A stretch of 60,155 nt of DNA, taken from contig JASJBD010000007.1 of NCBI GenBank assembly GCA_030066665.1, positions 1-60,155 of the forward strand, written 5' to 3'. Of this stretch, positions 52,328 to 60,155 are shown piece by piece; within the stretch, counting starts at the first letter, position 1; each line of letters starts with the position of its first letter. The notes beneath the pieces were generated by a model. It had not been told where the DNA came from, did no database searches, and was given only the letters and a program-made list of their open reading frames with translations. The translations under genes and the position numbers were made by a program. This DNA comes from Gammaproteobacteria bacterium. GTDB lineage: Bacteria > Pseudomonadota > Gammaproteobacteria > Steroidobacterales > GCA-2729495.

Positions 52328-52405
52328 GTGGGCCGTGGCGGCGATAACTCGCCGCCGCGACCTACATAAATGGGAGCAAGGCGAATTATCGCCGGCGCGG
52401 CCCAC
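52328..52405. repeat. Second structured element in the rho-purD gap (REP-like)
   Basis: GTGGGCCG (52328-52335) pairs perfectly with CGGCCCAC (52398-52405). Inside are a hairpin GGCGGCGA-TAAC-TCGCCGCC (52337-52356) and a second GGCGA-ATTA-TCGCC (52380-52393), with CGACCTACATAAATGGGAGCA between them. The pattern (CG-rich hairpins around a CCTAC...GGGAGC segment) resembles REP-type elements of xanthomonads and pseudomonads, from memory. No second copy was noticed in the window. Confidence 0.55.
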
Positions 52406-52419
52406 CGAAACGGCGCTGG

Positions 52420-53706
52420 TTAACTGCGTTCGCGGGCGATGGCGCGGTAGGCGATGTCGGTGCGGTAGTACACGTCGGACCAGTTGATCCGGCTGACGAG
52501 TTCGTAGGCTTCGGCCTGGGCTTCGGCGGTGGTGTCGCCGAGCGCGACGGCGCACAGCACGCGACCGCCGCTGGTCACCACGTTGCCGTCGTCGAGTGTC
52601 GTGCCGGCGTGAAAGACTTTCAGGTGTTCTGGTGGTGATGCCGGCAGGCCGGTGATGACATCGCCTTTGCGATAGCCTTCCGGGTAGCCGCCGGCGGCGA
52701 GCACCACGCCCACTGCAATGCGTGGATCCCAGTCGGCGCTGACTGAATCCAGCTGGCCGTCCAAGGCGGCCTCGACGAGCGCCAGCAAGTCGGAGCGCAG
52801 GCGGAACAGAATCGGCTGGGTTTCCGGATCGCCGAAGCGGCAGTTGAATTCCAGTACTTTCGGCGTGCCGTCGCTGGCGATCATCAGGCCGGCGTATAGA
52901 AAACCGGTGTACGGCGTGCCTTCGGCCGCCATGCCGGCGACCGCCGGTTGCATGACTTCCCGCATGATGCGCTGTTCGATCGCCGGCGTGACTACCGGCG
53001 CCGGCGAATACGCACCCATGCCGCCGGTATTAGGGCCGGTGTCACCATTGTCCCGGGCCTTGTGATCCTGCGACGTAGCAAGTGGCAGGATATGTTCGCC
53101 ATCGACCATCGCGATGAAGCTCGCTTCTTCGCCGGTCAGGAATTCCTCGATCAGGATTTGACTGCCGGCGTCCCCAAACGCCTGGTCGTCGAGCATGCTG
53201 CGCACGGCGGCCTCCGCCTCGGCAAGCGTCTGCGCAACGATGACGCCCTTGCCGGCCGCCAGGCCGTCCGCCTTGACCACGATTGGTGCACCGTGTTCAT
53301 GCAGGTATTCCAGCGCTGCCACCGTGTCCGTGAAACTGGCTGATGCGCCGGTCGGGATGTTGTGCCGCGTGAGAAATTCCTTGGTGAACGCTTTGGAGCC
53401 CTCCAGCTGCGCCGCCGCCGCGCGCGGTCCGAAGCAGCGCAGGCCCGCGTCGGTGAACCGATCGACAATGCCGGCGACCAGTGGTGCCTCCGGCCCCACG
53501 ACTGTCACGTCAACCCGTTCGGCAGTGGCGAGTTCCAGCAGCGCATCGATGTCCTCGGCGGACACGGCCACATTGCGAATGCCGGGCTCCGCGGCGGTGC
53601 CGGCATTGCCGGGTGCAACAAGCACCTCGTCGACCTGGGGTGAACCGGACAATTTCCAGGCCAGCGCGTGCTCGCGCCCGCCACCACCGACTACCAGGAC
53701 TTTCAT
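52420..53706 (-). CDS. purD: Phosphoribosylamine-glycine ligase
   Basis: 428-residue ATP-grasp enzyme of purine synthesis joining glycine to phosphoribosylamine. The start MKVLVVGGGGREHALAWKL, the ATP-grasp PIVVKADGLAAGKGVIVA and FLTGEEASFIAMVDG, and the C-terminal LEFNCRFGDPETQ are present; length equals E. coli PurD (429). It starts 10 bp after the purH stop: the usual purHD pair. Probably part of the longer accC-to-purD minus-strand run. Confidence 0.96.
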   Translation of the reverse strand: MKVLVVGGGGREHALAWKLSGSPQVDEVLVAPGNAGTAAEPGIRNVAVSAEDIDALLELATAERVDVTVVGPEAPLVAGIVDRFTDAGLRCFGPRAAAAQLEGSKAFTKEFLTRHNIPTGASASFTDTVAALEYLHEHGAPIVVKADGLAAGKGVIVAQTLAEAEAAVRSMLDDQAFGDAGSQILIEEFLTGEEASFIAMVDGEHILPLATSQDHKARDNGDTGPNTGGMGAYSPAPVVTPAIEQRIMREVMQPAVAGMAAEGTPYTGFLYAGLMIASDGTPKVLEFNCRFGDPETQPILFRLRSDLLALVEAALDGQLDSVSADWDPRIAVGVVLAAGGYPEGYRKGDVITGLPASPPEHLKVFHAGTTLDDGNVVTSGGRVLCAVALGDTTAEAQAEAYELVSRINWSDVYYRTDIAYRAIARERS

Positions 53707-53716
53707 GGAGTGTGCC

Positions 53717-55267
53717 TCAATGCCGGAAATGGCGAATGCCGGTGAAAAGCATCGCCATGCCGTGTTCGTCGGCGGCCTGGATCACTTCGGCGTCGCGCAT
53801 CGAGCCGCCGGGTTGGATGACCACCGCGATGCCATGCTCCGCGGCCGCGTCGATGCTGTCGCGGAACGGGAAAAATGCATCAGATGCCATGGCAGCCCCC
53901 GGCAGCGTGAGTTCCGCCTCACCGGCTTTTATCGCCGCGATGCGCGCGCTGATTACGCGGCTCATTTGTCCCGCGCCGATTCCCAGCGTGGCGCCGTCCC
54001 GGCAGTACACAATGGCGTTCGACTTCACGAAGCGCACCACTTCCCAGGCCAGCAGCGCATCCGCCTGCTCCTGCTCGGTTGGCTGCCGCTGGGTCACGAC
54101 TTTCAGCTGGGAACGATCAAGCCCCAACAGATCTTTGTCCTGCACCAGCATCCCGCCCTCGATTTGCTGCAGCCGCAGCCCGGCCGGCGTGGGTACCAGT
54201 GCACCGGTTTCGAGCACGCGAATATTCGGTTTGGCCGCAAAGGCCTTGAGCGCGTCCGCATCGAATCCCGGTGCCACGATGACCTCCAGGAACTGGCGTT
54301 CAACGATAGTGCGTGCGAGTGCGCCGTCCACCGGTTGATTGCACGCGATGATGCCGCCGAACGCCGACGTCTGGTCTGTCGCATAAGCGCGTTCATACGC
54401 ATCGGCCAGCGAGTCAGCGAGTCCCACGCCACAGGGATTCGCATGCTTGACGATCACGCAGGCCGTGCCGTCGAGTGCTTTCACGCATTCCAGCGCCGCG
54501 TCCGCATCCGCCAGGTTGTTGTAGGACAGCTCCTTGCCCTGGTGCTGCCGCGCGCCGATCAGGCTACCTTCGCTTTTTTCCGGTAGCGAATACAGCGCCG
54601 CGCGCTGGTGCGGATTCTCCCCATAGCGCAGTTCACTCAACCGCGTCAGGCTGAGCGGCAAACGTTCCGGCAACGCGTCGCTGTCTTCCTGGTGATTCAG
54701 GTAATGCCAGATCGCCGCGTCATAACTGGCGGTGTGGCCGTAGGCTTTGACTGCAAGCTGGCGGCGGGTCGCCGGCGAAATTTCGCCGTGCTGATCCAGT
54801 TCCTCGCTGATCGACGGGTAGTCCGCCGGGTCCACGACCACCGCGACGAAGTTGTGGTTCTTGGCGGCCGCCCGGATCATTGCCGGGCCGCCGATGTCGA
54901 TGTTTTCGATAGCTTCGGCGCGGCTGCAGTCCGGTCGCGCAACCGTGGCCTCGAACGGATAGAGATTCACGATGAGCAGGTCGATGGCCTGGATGCCGCG
55001 TTCGGCCATGGTGTCGGCGTCCACGTCGCGCCGGCCCAGTAAACCGCCATGCACCATTGGATGCAGGGTCTTCACGCGGCCATCCATGATTTCCGGGAAC
55101 CCGGTGACGTCGCTCACGTCGGTGACTTTCAGGCCGGCCTCCCGCAGGGTCGCGGCCGTGCCGCCGGTTGAAATCAGCTCGATGTCACGAGCCGCCAGCG
55201 CCTGCGCCAGCTCGACGATGCCGGATTTGTCGGAAACGCTGAGCAGCGCCCTGGAGTACGTCGCCAA
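53717..55267 (-). CDS. purH: Bifunctional AICAR formyltransferase/IMP cyclohydrolase
   Basis: 516 residues. The N-terminal IMP cyclohydrolase domain (1-195; [51 protein letters not shown]) is joined to the AICAR transformylase domain (about 196-516), with its active-site KHANPCGVG and the late IGAGQMSRV and [10 protein letters not shown]. It makes the last two steps to IMP. Begins 24 bp after the fis stop. Confidence 0.96.
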   Translation of the reverse strand: MATYSRALLSVSDKSGIVELAQALAARDIELISTGGTAATLREAGLKVTDVSDVTGFPEIMDGRVKTLHPMVHGGLLGRRDVDADTMAERGIQAIDLLIVNLYPFEATVARPDCSRAEAIENIDIGGPAMIRAAAKNHNFVAVVVDPADYPSISEELDQHGEISPATRRQLAVKAYGHTASYDAAIWHYLNHQEDSDALPERLPLSLTRLSELRYGENPHQRAALYSLPEKSEGSLIGARQHQGKELSYNNLADADAALECVKALDGTACVIVKHANPCGVGLADSLADAYERAYATDQTSAFGGIIACNQPVDGALARTIVERQFLEVIVAPGFDADALKAFAAKPNIRVLETGALVPTPAGLRLQQIEGGMLVQDKDLLGLDRSQLKVVTQRQPTEQEQADALLAWEVVRFVKSNAIVYCRDGATLGIGAGQMSRVISARIAAIKAGEAELTLPGAAMASDAFFPFRDSIDAAAEHGIAVVIQPGGSMRDAEVIQAADEHGMAMLFTGIRHFRH

Positions 55268-55291
55268 TGCGCTCTTCCCGGACCCTATAGG

Positions 55292-55600
55292 TCAGCCCAA
55301 TATTTCGTACTGCTTGAGTTTCTTGCGCAACGTCGCGCGGGTCATGCCGAGGATCTCCGCGGCCCGCGTCTGGTTACCCTCGGTGTAATCCATTACAACA
55401 CCAAACAATGGTGCCTCGACTTCGCCGAGTACCAGGTCGTACAGATCGCCTGGTTTGTGGCCATTCAAATCACGGAAGTAACGCGACACGGCCTCTTCCG
55501 TGAAGTCCCGGAGTGGACGTTTGCGCGCACTGGCCAGCTGTGCTGCGAATTTCGAATGTTTCCTGCGTTTCCCGGTTTTCTTTTTCGATGTCTGCGCCAC
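55292..55600 (-). CDS. fis: DNA-binding protein Fis
   Basis: 102 residues when started at GTG 55600 (VAQTSKKKTGKRRK). The C-terminal 75 residues follow E. coli Fis closely: LRDFTEEAVSRYFRDLNGHKPGDLYDLVLGEVEAPLFGVVMDYTEGNQTRAAEILGMTRATLRKKLK, with the helix-turn-helix at the end. The N-terminal arm is basic rather than the beta hairpin residues of E. coli Fis. An ATG at 55648 would add 16 residues; I chose the GTG because it gives the usual length and has GGGG upstream. The upstream dusB frame overlaps this gene by 131 bp. Confidence 0.9.
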   Translation of the reverse strand: MAQTSKKKTGKRRKHSKFAAQLASARKRPLRDFTEEAVSRYFRDLNGHKPGDLYDLVLGEVEAPLFGVVMDYTEGNQTRAAEILGMTRATLRKKLKQYEILG

Positions 55601-56624
55601 TTGCCCCAATCCCAGGGAGACCGAAAACCGACTCCGCGTTCTCCCCATCACCGCGGTCGGCAAAAATATCCCGGATTAAACGCATCTGTTCGCTGGCAGT
55701 TTCGGTTCTTACCGCTCGCTGGCGGATCTGTTGTCCCGACTCCATGTGCTCGGAGTACCAGGCGAGATGCTTTCTAGCCACCCTCACGCCGTGTTGCTCA
55801 CCATAAAAACTGTACATGGCGTCAAGGTGGCGAAGAACTATATCACGTTGAATCGCTGACGCGGGAGTTGACAGAAATTTTTTTTCGCGCAGGTAAAAAA
55901 GTACTTGTGAAAAAAACCACGGCCTTCCTCTTGCAGCGCGACCGATCATGATTCCGTCTGCGCCGGTTCGCGACAGAACATCAACGGCTTTCGTGGGACT
56001 GTTGATGTCACCATTCGCAAACACCGGTATCGATACAGCTTCCTTGATCTTTTTTATGGTGTCGTACTCGGCTTTACCGCGATAAGCGCAGGCACGTGTG
56101 CGACCATGTACTGCAATTGATTGAATTCCCGTCTGTTCAGCGATGCGCGCAATGGATACGCCGTTGCGATTGTCGGGATCCCAACCCGTGCGCATCTTCA
56201 GCGTGACCGGCACGGGCACGGCACTGACCACGGCATCGAGAATCCGCTGCACCAGTTCCGGGTCCCGCAACAACGCAGAGCCGGCCAGGCGCCGACAGAC
56301 CTTCTTCGCCGGGCAACCCATATTGATGTCGACAATGTCGGCGCCCCGGAGCACGACGAACCGCGCGGCCCGGGCGAGCTGCTCCGGTTCGCTGCCGGCG
56401 ATCTGCACGACCCGCGGATGCAGGTCACCATCCAGCGACAAGCGCTGTCGGCTTTTGCGCGTTTGCCACAAATCGACATCTGCGGTGGTCATTTCACTCG
56501 CCGCCAGGCTGGCGCCCTGTTCGCGACACAGGCGGCGGAACGGCGCGTCCGTGATGCCGGCCATCGGCGCGAGGACAACGGGCCCGTCGAGTTGGTGCGG
56601 GCCAATGCGCGGCGCGGGGATCAT
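55470..56624 (-). CDS. dusB: tRNA-dihydrouridine synthase DusB (extended 3' end overlapping fis)
   Basis: 384 residues against about 321 in E. coli. The FMN-binding LAPMAGITDAPFRRL, the catalytic Cys in INMGCPAKKVCRR, KMRTGWD, IAVHGRTRACAYRGKAEYD, FANGDI and GIMIGRAARGRPW are those of DusB. It reduces uridines in tRNA. The family-like part ends near IRDIFADRG (about residue 315); the last 65-70 codons run on in frame over the start of fis. The extension may be real or reflect a lost stop codon or an indel. Classic dusB-fis operon order. Its start overlaps the DUF3426 gene stop by 4 bp. Confidence 0.92.
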   Translation of the reverse strand: MIPAPRIGPHQLDGPVVLAPMAGITDAPFRRLCREQGASLAASEMTTADVDLWQTRKSRQRLSLDGDLHPRVVQIAGSEPEQLARAARFVVLRGADIVDINMGCPAKKVCRRLAGSALLRDPELVQRILDAVVSAVPVPVTLKMRTGWDPDNRNGVSIARIAEQTGIQSIAVHGRTRACAYRGKAEYDTIKKIKEAVSIPVFANGDINSPTKAVDVLSRTGADGIMIGRAARGRPWFFSQVLFYLREKKFLSTPASAIQRDIVLRHLDAMYSFYGEQHGVRVARKHLAWYSEHMESGQQIRQRAVRTETASEQMRLIRDIFADRGDGENAESVFGLPGIGASGADIEKENRETQETFEIRSTAGQCAQTSTPGLHGRGRVALLP

Positions 56625-57919
56625 TGCACGAACGGGTCGCGCGACAGCTGGCAGCGCAATCCCAGCCGACGGTTAGGCAGGCAGACATCCACCACGTATC
56701 CCCGTGCCTGGATTCCGGGGTCCGCGACACTAATATTTACCGGAATACGCGTGCCGCCCGGCACGACGTCCGGCAGGTCTTCCATGAGGTATTCGGCGGG
56801 CTCGAAGACGCGGCTTGCGACGACGTTCGCCCATTGGTCGCGCAAACTGACGCGAATCAGCGGTAGCCCCACCGGTGCTTCGCCGGTGATTTCCAGTGCG
56901 GCGGAAATATCCAGGGCATTCGTCGCGCTGCCGCCGGCGATGGCTTCGGCCCGCCGCACGGCATAAACGTCCAGCGGCCAGTTCGGCAACAGCTGTTGAC
57001 CGAAAAAGCTGTAAAAAGCGCGCAGCGCGTCCCCGTAGCGTGCGCTGGTCGCCAGTCCGTCGCGATTCATATGCACGACTTGCAACACGGCCAATAAGAT
57101 CAACAGCCCCGCGCCGATCAGCCAGCCGCGATGCAAAGGTCGGGCCGGCTCCGCTTCGCCGGTCCAGGCCGGCGGCAGTTCGTCGAGTTGTTCAAGCTCC
57201 GCGCCAAATTCATCGGCCTTCTCGTTTCCCACCACATAGACTGGAATGTCTTCGGGCCATTCGTCCTCGGCGGCCTCATCATTGGCTGGTTCGTCGATCC
57301 ACAGCGACCCGCCTTCGGACACCGAGTCGCCGCTGAGAATGACCTCGGCGTGTTCCTCGGTGAACGCGGGTGCATCGCTATCCGATTCTGTCAGTGCCGA
57401 TTCCGTGACTTCGCTTGCGACATCGATTTCGCCAGGCTCCGGCTGGTCCGTATCGCCTTCCCACGGCGCCGCGTCCTCGCCCCAGGGTGAAGGCGGATCG
57501 ATCTCCGCCAGCATCGCCCGCCATTCGTCGGGGTCCGCGGTAATGGACTCCAGGTCGCCGTCGAGCTGCACGTCTTCCGCCGCATCCGTCGTGGGGGTTT
57601 TGCCGGCGTTGCGGTCGCCCGGCATGGACTCGATGAAGAAATTCGACCAGGTGTCCTCGGGCGCGTCGAATTCCAGCGGCCCTTCTTCTTCCAGGTCGAT
57701 GCCGCCTGCCGCCTCGCCGGTTGATTCGCTCAGGGCATCGTCAGCGACGGCCACCGACTGTCTGGCCTCTGATGCCCCTGCATTCTCCTCGTCGGACAGC
57801 CACTCGAGCGCGCTGAAGATCTGTGAGCAATTGCCGCAGCGCACGTCGCCCTGAGCCAGCTTGAGCTGCTCGGCGGTGACGCCAAAGACCGTTCCGCAAT
57901 TTGGGCAGCGTGTGTGCAT
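56621..57919 (-). CDS. Zinc-ribbon and DUF3426 membrane protein
   Basis: 432 residues: an N-terminal MJ0042-type zinc ribbon (CPNC at 5-8, CGNC at 28-31), a long acidic, Glu/Asp/Ser-rich disordered region (about 45-270), one membrane helix (near GWLIGAGLLILLAVLQVVHM) and a C-terminal DUF3426 domain (about 300-432, ALDISAALEITGEAPVGLPLIRVSLRDQWANVV). The domain faces the periplasm. Function is unknown; it is common next to prmA in proteobacteria. It starts 6 bp after the prmA stop and overlaps dusB by 4 bp. Confidence 0.88.
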   Translation of the reverse strand: MHTRCPNCGTVFGVTAEQLKLAQGDVRCGNCSQIFSALEWLSDEENAGASEARQSVAVADDALSESTGEAAGGIDLEEEGPLEFDAPEDTWSNFFIESMPGDRNAGKTPTTDAAEDVQLDGDLESITADPDEWRAMLAEIDPPSPWGEDAAPWEGDTDQPEPGEIDVASEVTESALTESDSDAPAFTEEHAEVILSGDSVSEGGSLWIDEPANDEAAEDEWPEDIPVYVVGNEKADEFGAELEQLDELPPAWTGEAEPARPLHRGWLIGAGLLILLAVLQVVHMNRDGLATSARYGDALRAFYSFFGQQLLPNWPLDVYAVRRAEAIAGGSATNALDISAALEITGEAPVGLPLIRVSLRDQWANVVASRVFEPAEYLMEDLPDVVPGGTRIPVNISVADPGIQARGYVVDVCLPNRRLGLRCQLSRDPFVQ

Positions 57920-57925
57920 GGACTC

Positions 57926-58807
57926 TCAATCCCCGGCGATGCCGCTGAGCAACGCCCAGCCGTGGCGCTCCTGGACCACGTCGAAGCGGACCCAACGCGA
58001 ATACGCCGTGCGAACCTCGTCAGCCTGGTCGATCAGGATACCGCTGAGTGCAAAGGCGGCGCCAGATTCGCAACGGGGTCCAAGAGCCGCGGCCAGGTCG
58101 ATCAGCACGCCGCTGACGATATTGGCAACCACGACATCGTACTGACTGGCCGGCGGCAGGTCGTCCGGCGCGTAAACAGCGATGCGATCGGCGAGCCCAT
58201 TTGCCGCCGCATTGTCCTGCGTGGCGATCAATGCCTGCGGATCGTTGTCCACCGCGTCGACGCGCCCGGCACCGAGCGCCAGTGCCGCGAGCGCCAGCAC
58301 ACCGGACCCGCAACCGTAGTCCAGGACCCGTCGGCCGGCTTCGCGACCTGCCAGCCACTCCAGGCAAAGCGCGGTCGTTGGATGATGACCGCTGCCGAAA
58401 GCGAGGCCGGGGTCGAGGAAGATGCTGGCGGCGTCCGGCTCAGGACAGTCGCTCTGGGTCGGGCAGATCCACAGCCGGTCTGCAAAGCACATTGGCTCGA
58501 GGCTGGCATTGAAATCGCGCACCCAGTCACGCTCGGGCAACCGGGTGAACTCGATGCCGGGCAGCGGGCTCGCGCCGGTCGCCGCGGCGACGGTGAGACG
58601 CACCAGGTCTTCCGGAACATTGGCGGGGAACAGGGCCTGCACGCGCAGCTCGCGCCACAGCGGCATGTCACCAGGAGCCGGTTCCAGAATGGCCTGGTCC
58701 GCCGCGTCGCGATACTCGATTGCGGCGGCACCGAGGTTTTCCAGCGCTGCGACCAGCGGCTCGGGGTCGCTGCGTCCGAGTTGGATACAAACCTGCAGCC
58801 ATTCCAT
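57926..58807 (-). CDS. prmA: Ribosomal protein L11 methyltransferase
   Basis: 293-residue SAM-dependent enzyme that trimethylates ribosomal protein L11. The N-terminal substrate domain (MEWLQVCIQLGRSDPEPLVAALENLGAAAIEYRD) precedes the methyltransferase fold with DPGLAFGSGHHPTT, VLDYGCGSGVLALAALALGAGRVDAVD and the NPxN-type motif as VVANIVSGVLI. Same length as E. coli PrmA (293). Begins 25 bp after the accC stop. Confidence 0.95.
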   Translation of the reverse strand: MEWLQVCIQLGRSDPEPLVAALENLGAAAIEYRDAADQAILEPAPGDMPLWRELRVQALFPANVPEDLVRLTVAAATGASPLPGIEFTRLPERDWVRDFNASLEPMCFADRLWICPTQSDCPEPDAASIFLDPGLAFGSGHHPTTALCLEWLAGREAGRRVLDYGCGSGVLALAALALGAGRVDAVDNDPQALIATQDNAAANGLADRIAVYAPDDLPPASQYDVVVANIVSGVLIDLAAALGPRCESGAAFALSGILIDQADEVRTAYSRWVRFDVVQERHGWALLSGIAGD

Positions 58808-58832
58808 GCGCGGGGCACAGCGCGGCAGTGGG

Positions 58833-60155
58833 TCAGAGGCCCAGCCGCTTCTCCAGGTAGTGAATGTCGGTGCCGCCGGCCCGGAACGCGCCGTGCTGGC
58901 AGATTTCCAGGTGTAGTGGAATATTCGTCTTGATACCTTCCACGACCATTTCGCTCAGCGCCGTGCGCATGCGCGCAATGGCCGATTCCCGGTTGTCACC
59001 GTAGGCGATGAGTTTGCCGATCATCGAGTCGTAGTAGGGCGGCAGGTTATAGCCACTGTACAAGTGGGTGTCGACGCGCACGCCAGGGCCACCCGGCGCG
59101 TGCCAGAGCTCCACGCGACCCGGCGACGGGACGAACGTTTTCGGATCCTCGGCATTTACCCGGCACTCGATCGCGTGTCCACGCAGGGCAAGGTCATCCT
59201 GAGTGAAGCGCAGCTTTTCCCCCGACGCAATGCGCAGCTGCTCGTTGACGATGTCCACGCCGGTGATCATTTCCGTGACCGGGTGCTCGACCTGCAAGCG
59301 CGTGTTCATTTCAATGAAAAAGAACTCGCCGTCCTGGTACAGGAATTCAAAGGTCCCGGCGCTCGCGTACCCGAGTTCGAGACAGGCCTGCACGCAGCGT
59401 TCACCCATCCTCTGGCGTTGCTCTTCGGTGATTCCGGGCGCCGGGGCTTCTTCCAGCACCTTCTGGTGGCGGCGCTGCATGGAGCAGTCGCGTTCGAACA
59501 GATGCACCGCGTTGCCCTGGCCGTCGGCCAGTAACTGGAACTCGATATGGCGCGGTCGCTCGAGGTACTTCTCCATGTACACCACGTCGTTGCCAAATGC
59601 CGCACGGGCCTCGGCCCGGGTCGTCTGAATCGCGACCGTCAACGACGCCTCGGTGCGCACCACGCGCATACCCCGGCCGCCGCCACCGCCGGCGGCCTTG
59701 ATGATCACCGGGTAACCGATCTCCCGCGCGAGCCGCAGGTTCTCGCCCGCGTCGTCGCCGAGTGGGCCATCGGAGCCGGGCACGCAGGGCACGCCGGCCT
59801 CGCGCATGGCGCGAATTGCGGAGACCTTATCGCCCATCAGGCGAATGACATCCGGCGGCGGTCCGATGAACACGAAACCCGAGTCGTGGACCTGTTCGGC
59901 GAAGTCGGCGTTCTCGGACAGAAAACCGTACCCGGGGTGAATGGCCACCGCGTCGGTGACCTCGGCCGCGGAAATAATCGACGGCATGTTCAGGTAACTG
60001 TCCGCAGATGGCGGCGGGCCGATGCAAACGGACTCGTCGGCCAGCAGCACGTGTTTCAGGTTGGCATCTGCCGTGGAGTGCACGGCAACGGTACGCACAC
60101 CAAGCTCGCGGCAGGCCCTGAGGATCCGCAGCGCGATTTCGCCGCGGTTGGCGAT
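58833..60155 (-). CDS. accC: Biotin carboxylase subunit of acetyl-CoA carboxylase (5' truncated)
   Basis: 440 residues in the window; the frame runs off the right edge. The first visible residues [20 protein letters not shown] are the usual AccC opening, so only five to eight residues are missing. The ATP-grasp core has [43 protein letters not shown], and [22 protein letters not shown]. It carboxylates biotin on AccB, for fatty acid synthesis. accB is presumably just outside the window. Confidence 0.96.
   Translation of the reverse strand: MANRGEIALRILRACRELGVRTVAVHSTADANLKHVLLADESVCIGPPPSADSYLNMPSIISAAEVTDAVAIHPGYGFLSENADFAEQVHDSGFVFIGPPPDVIRLMGDKVSAIRAMREAGVPCVPGSDGPLGDDAGENLRLAREIGYPVIIKAAGGGGGRGMRVVRTEASLTVAIQTTRAEARAAFGNDVVYMEKYLERPRHIEFQLLADGQGNAVHLFERDCSMQRRHQKVLEEAPAPGITEEQRQRMGERCVQACLELGYASAGTFEFLYQDGEFFFIEMNTRLQVEHPVTEMITGVDIVNEQLRIASGEKLRFTQDDLALRGHAIECRVNAEDPKTFVPSPGRVELWHAPGGPGVRVDTHLYSGYNLPPYYDSMIGKLIAYGDNRESAIARMRTALSEMVVEGIKTNIPLHLEICQHGAFRAGGTDIHYLEKRLGL

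Noticed and set aside
1-60155. CRISPR arrays, insertion sequences, prophage genes, tRNA or rRNA
   Set aside because: No regularly spaced repeats, transposase or phage-type proteins, or tRNA T-loop/acceptor patterns were seen; some divergent tRNA-like sequences could be missed by eye.

Overview
The window is a GC-rich, gene-dense stretch of what looks like the core chromosome of a gammaproteobacterium. The evidence is the block accC-prmA-(zinc-ribbon/DUF3426)-dusB-fis-purH-purD, the rhlB / trxA-rho divergon, E. coli-type gshA, fadE, yadGH, yrfG and cysQ homologues, and an FlhC-type protein. The mevalonate-pathway genes and the two kinds of intergenic repeat are not typical of enterics. They suggest an uncultivated or environmental lineage, possibly near Xanthomonadales, Woeseiales or Chromatiales; that placement is inference. 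I saw no phage, transposase, CRISPR array, rRNA or tRNA.

Layout. 1-5.95 kb: end of a carboxylesterase, NRDE protein, NudC, a divergent pair of FlhC-like and (as I read it) tandem FlhD-FlhD proteins around a perfect 20-bp palindrome, then yadG-yadH and an SRAP protein. 5.95-11.1 kb (minus strand): ispA, then GspA, GspB and a fused DAK2-DegV protein. 11.2-14.7 kb: mevalonate diphosphate decarboxylase and phosphomevalonate kinase (plus) facing HMG-CoA synthase (minus). 14.7-19.3 kb (minus): a DUF4399 lipoprotein, fadE, mdh, a small exported protein. 19.5-24 kb (plus): an AttEFGH-like ABC system with a lipocalin-like exported protein. 24-32 kb: GGDEF/EAL protein, a membrane-anchored response regulator, YheT-type hydrolase, DUF2845, gshA and two related unknown exported proteins. 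32-41.4 kb: FAD reductase, quinone oxidoreductase, SLC13 permease with four RCK_C-like domains, 5-oxoprolinase, YqiA-like hydrolase and a small lipoprotein. 41.4-46.2 kb (minus): an otsB-GH15-otsA-glk trehalose/glucose operon. 46.2-46.9 kb: the one long gap, holding a terminator and a small ORF with a very strong ribosome-binding site. 46.9-60.2 kb: YdcH-like, cysQ, yrfG, rhlB, trxA, rho, then the purD-to-accC block running off the end.

How genes work together. IspA lies next to mevalonate-route enzymes, so isoprenoid precursors probably come from HMG-CoA rather than (or besides) DXP. The trehalose operon can build trehalose (OtsA, OtsB), probably break it (GH15) and phosphorylate the glucose (Glk). 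gshA and 5-oxoprolinase both serve glutathione turnover but are 8 kb apart.

Most noteworthy: (1) the divergent FlhC-like / double-FlhD pair with its palindrome; (2) an 89-bp structured repeat in two convergent intergenic gaps whose stems differ by five compensatory base-pair changes while the loop core is 51/53 identical; (3) the mevalonate cluster; (4) the receiver-TM-unknown domain protein at 26265-27638; (5) the 46.2-46.9 kb gap.
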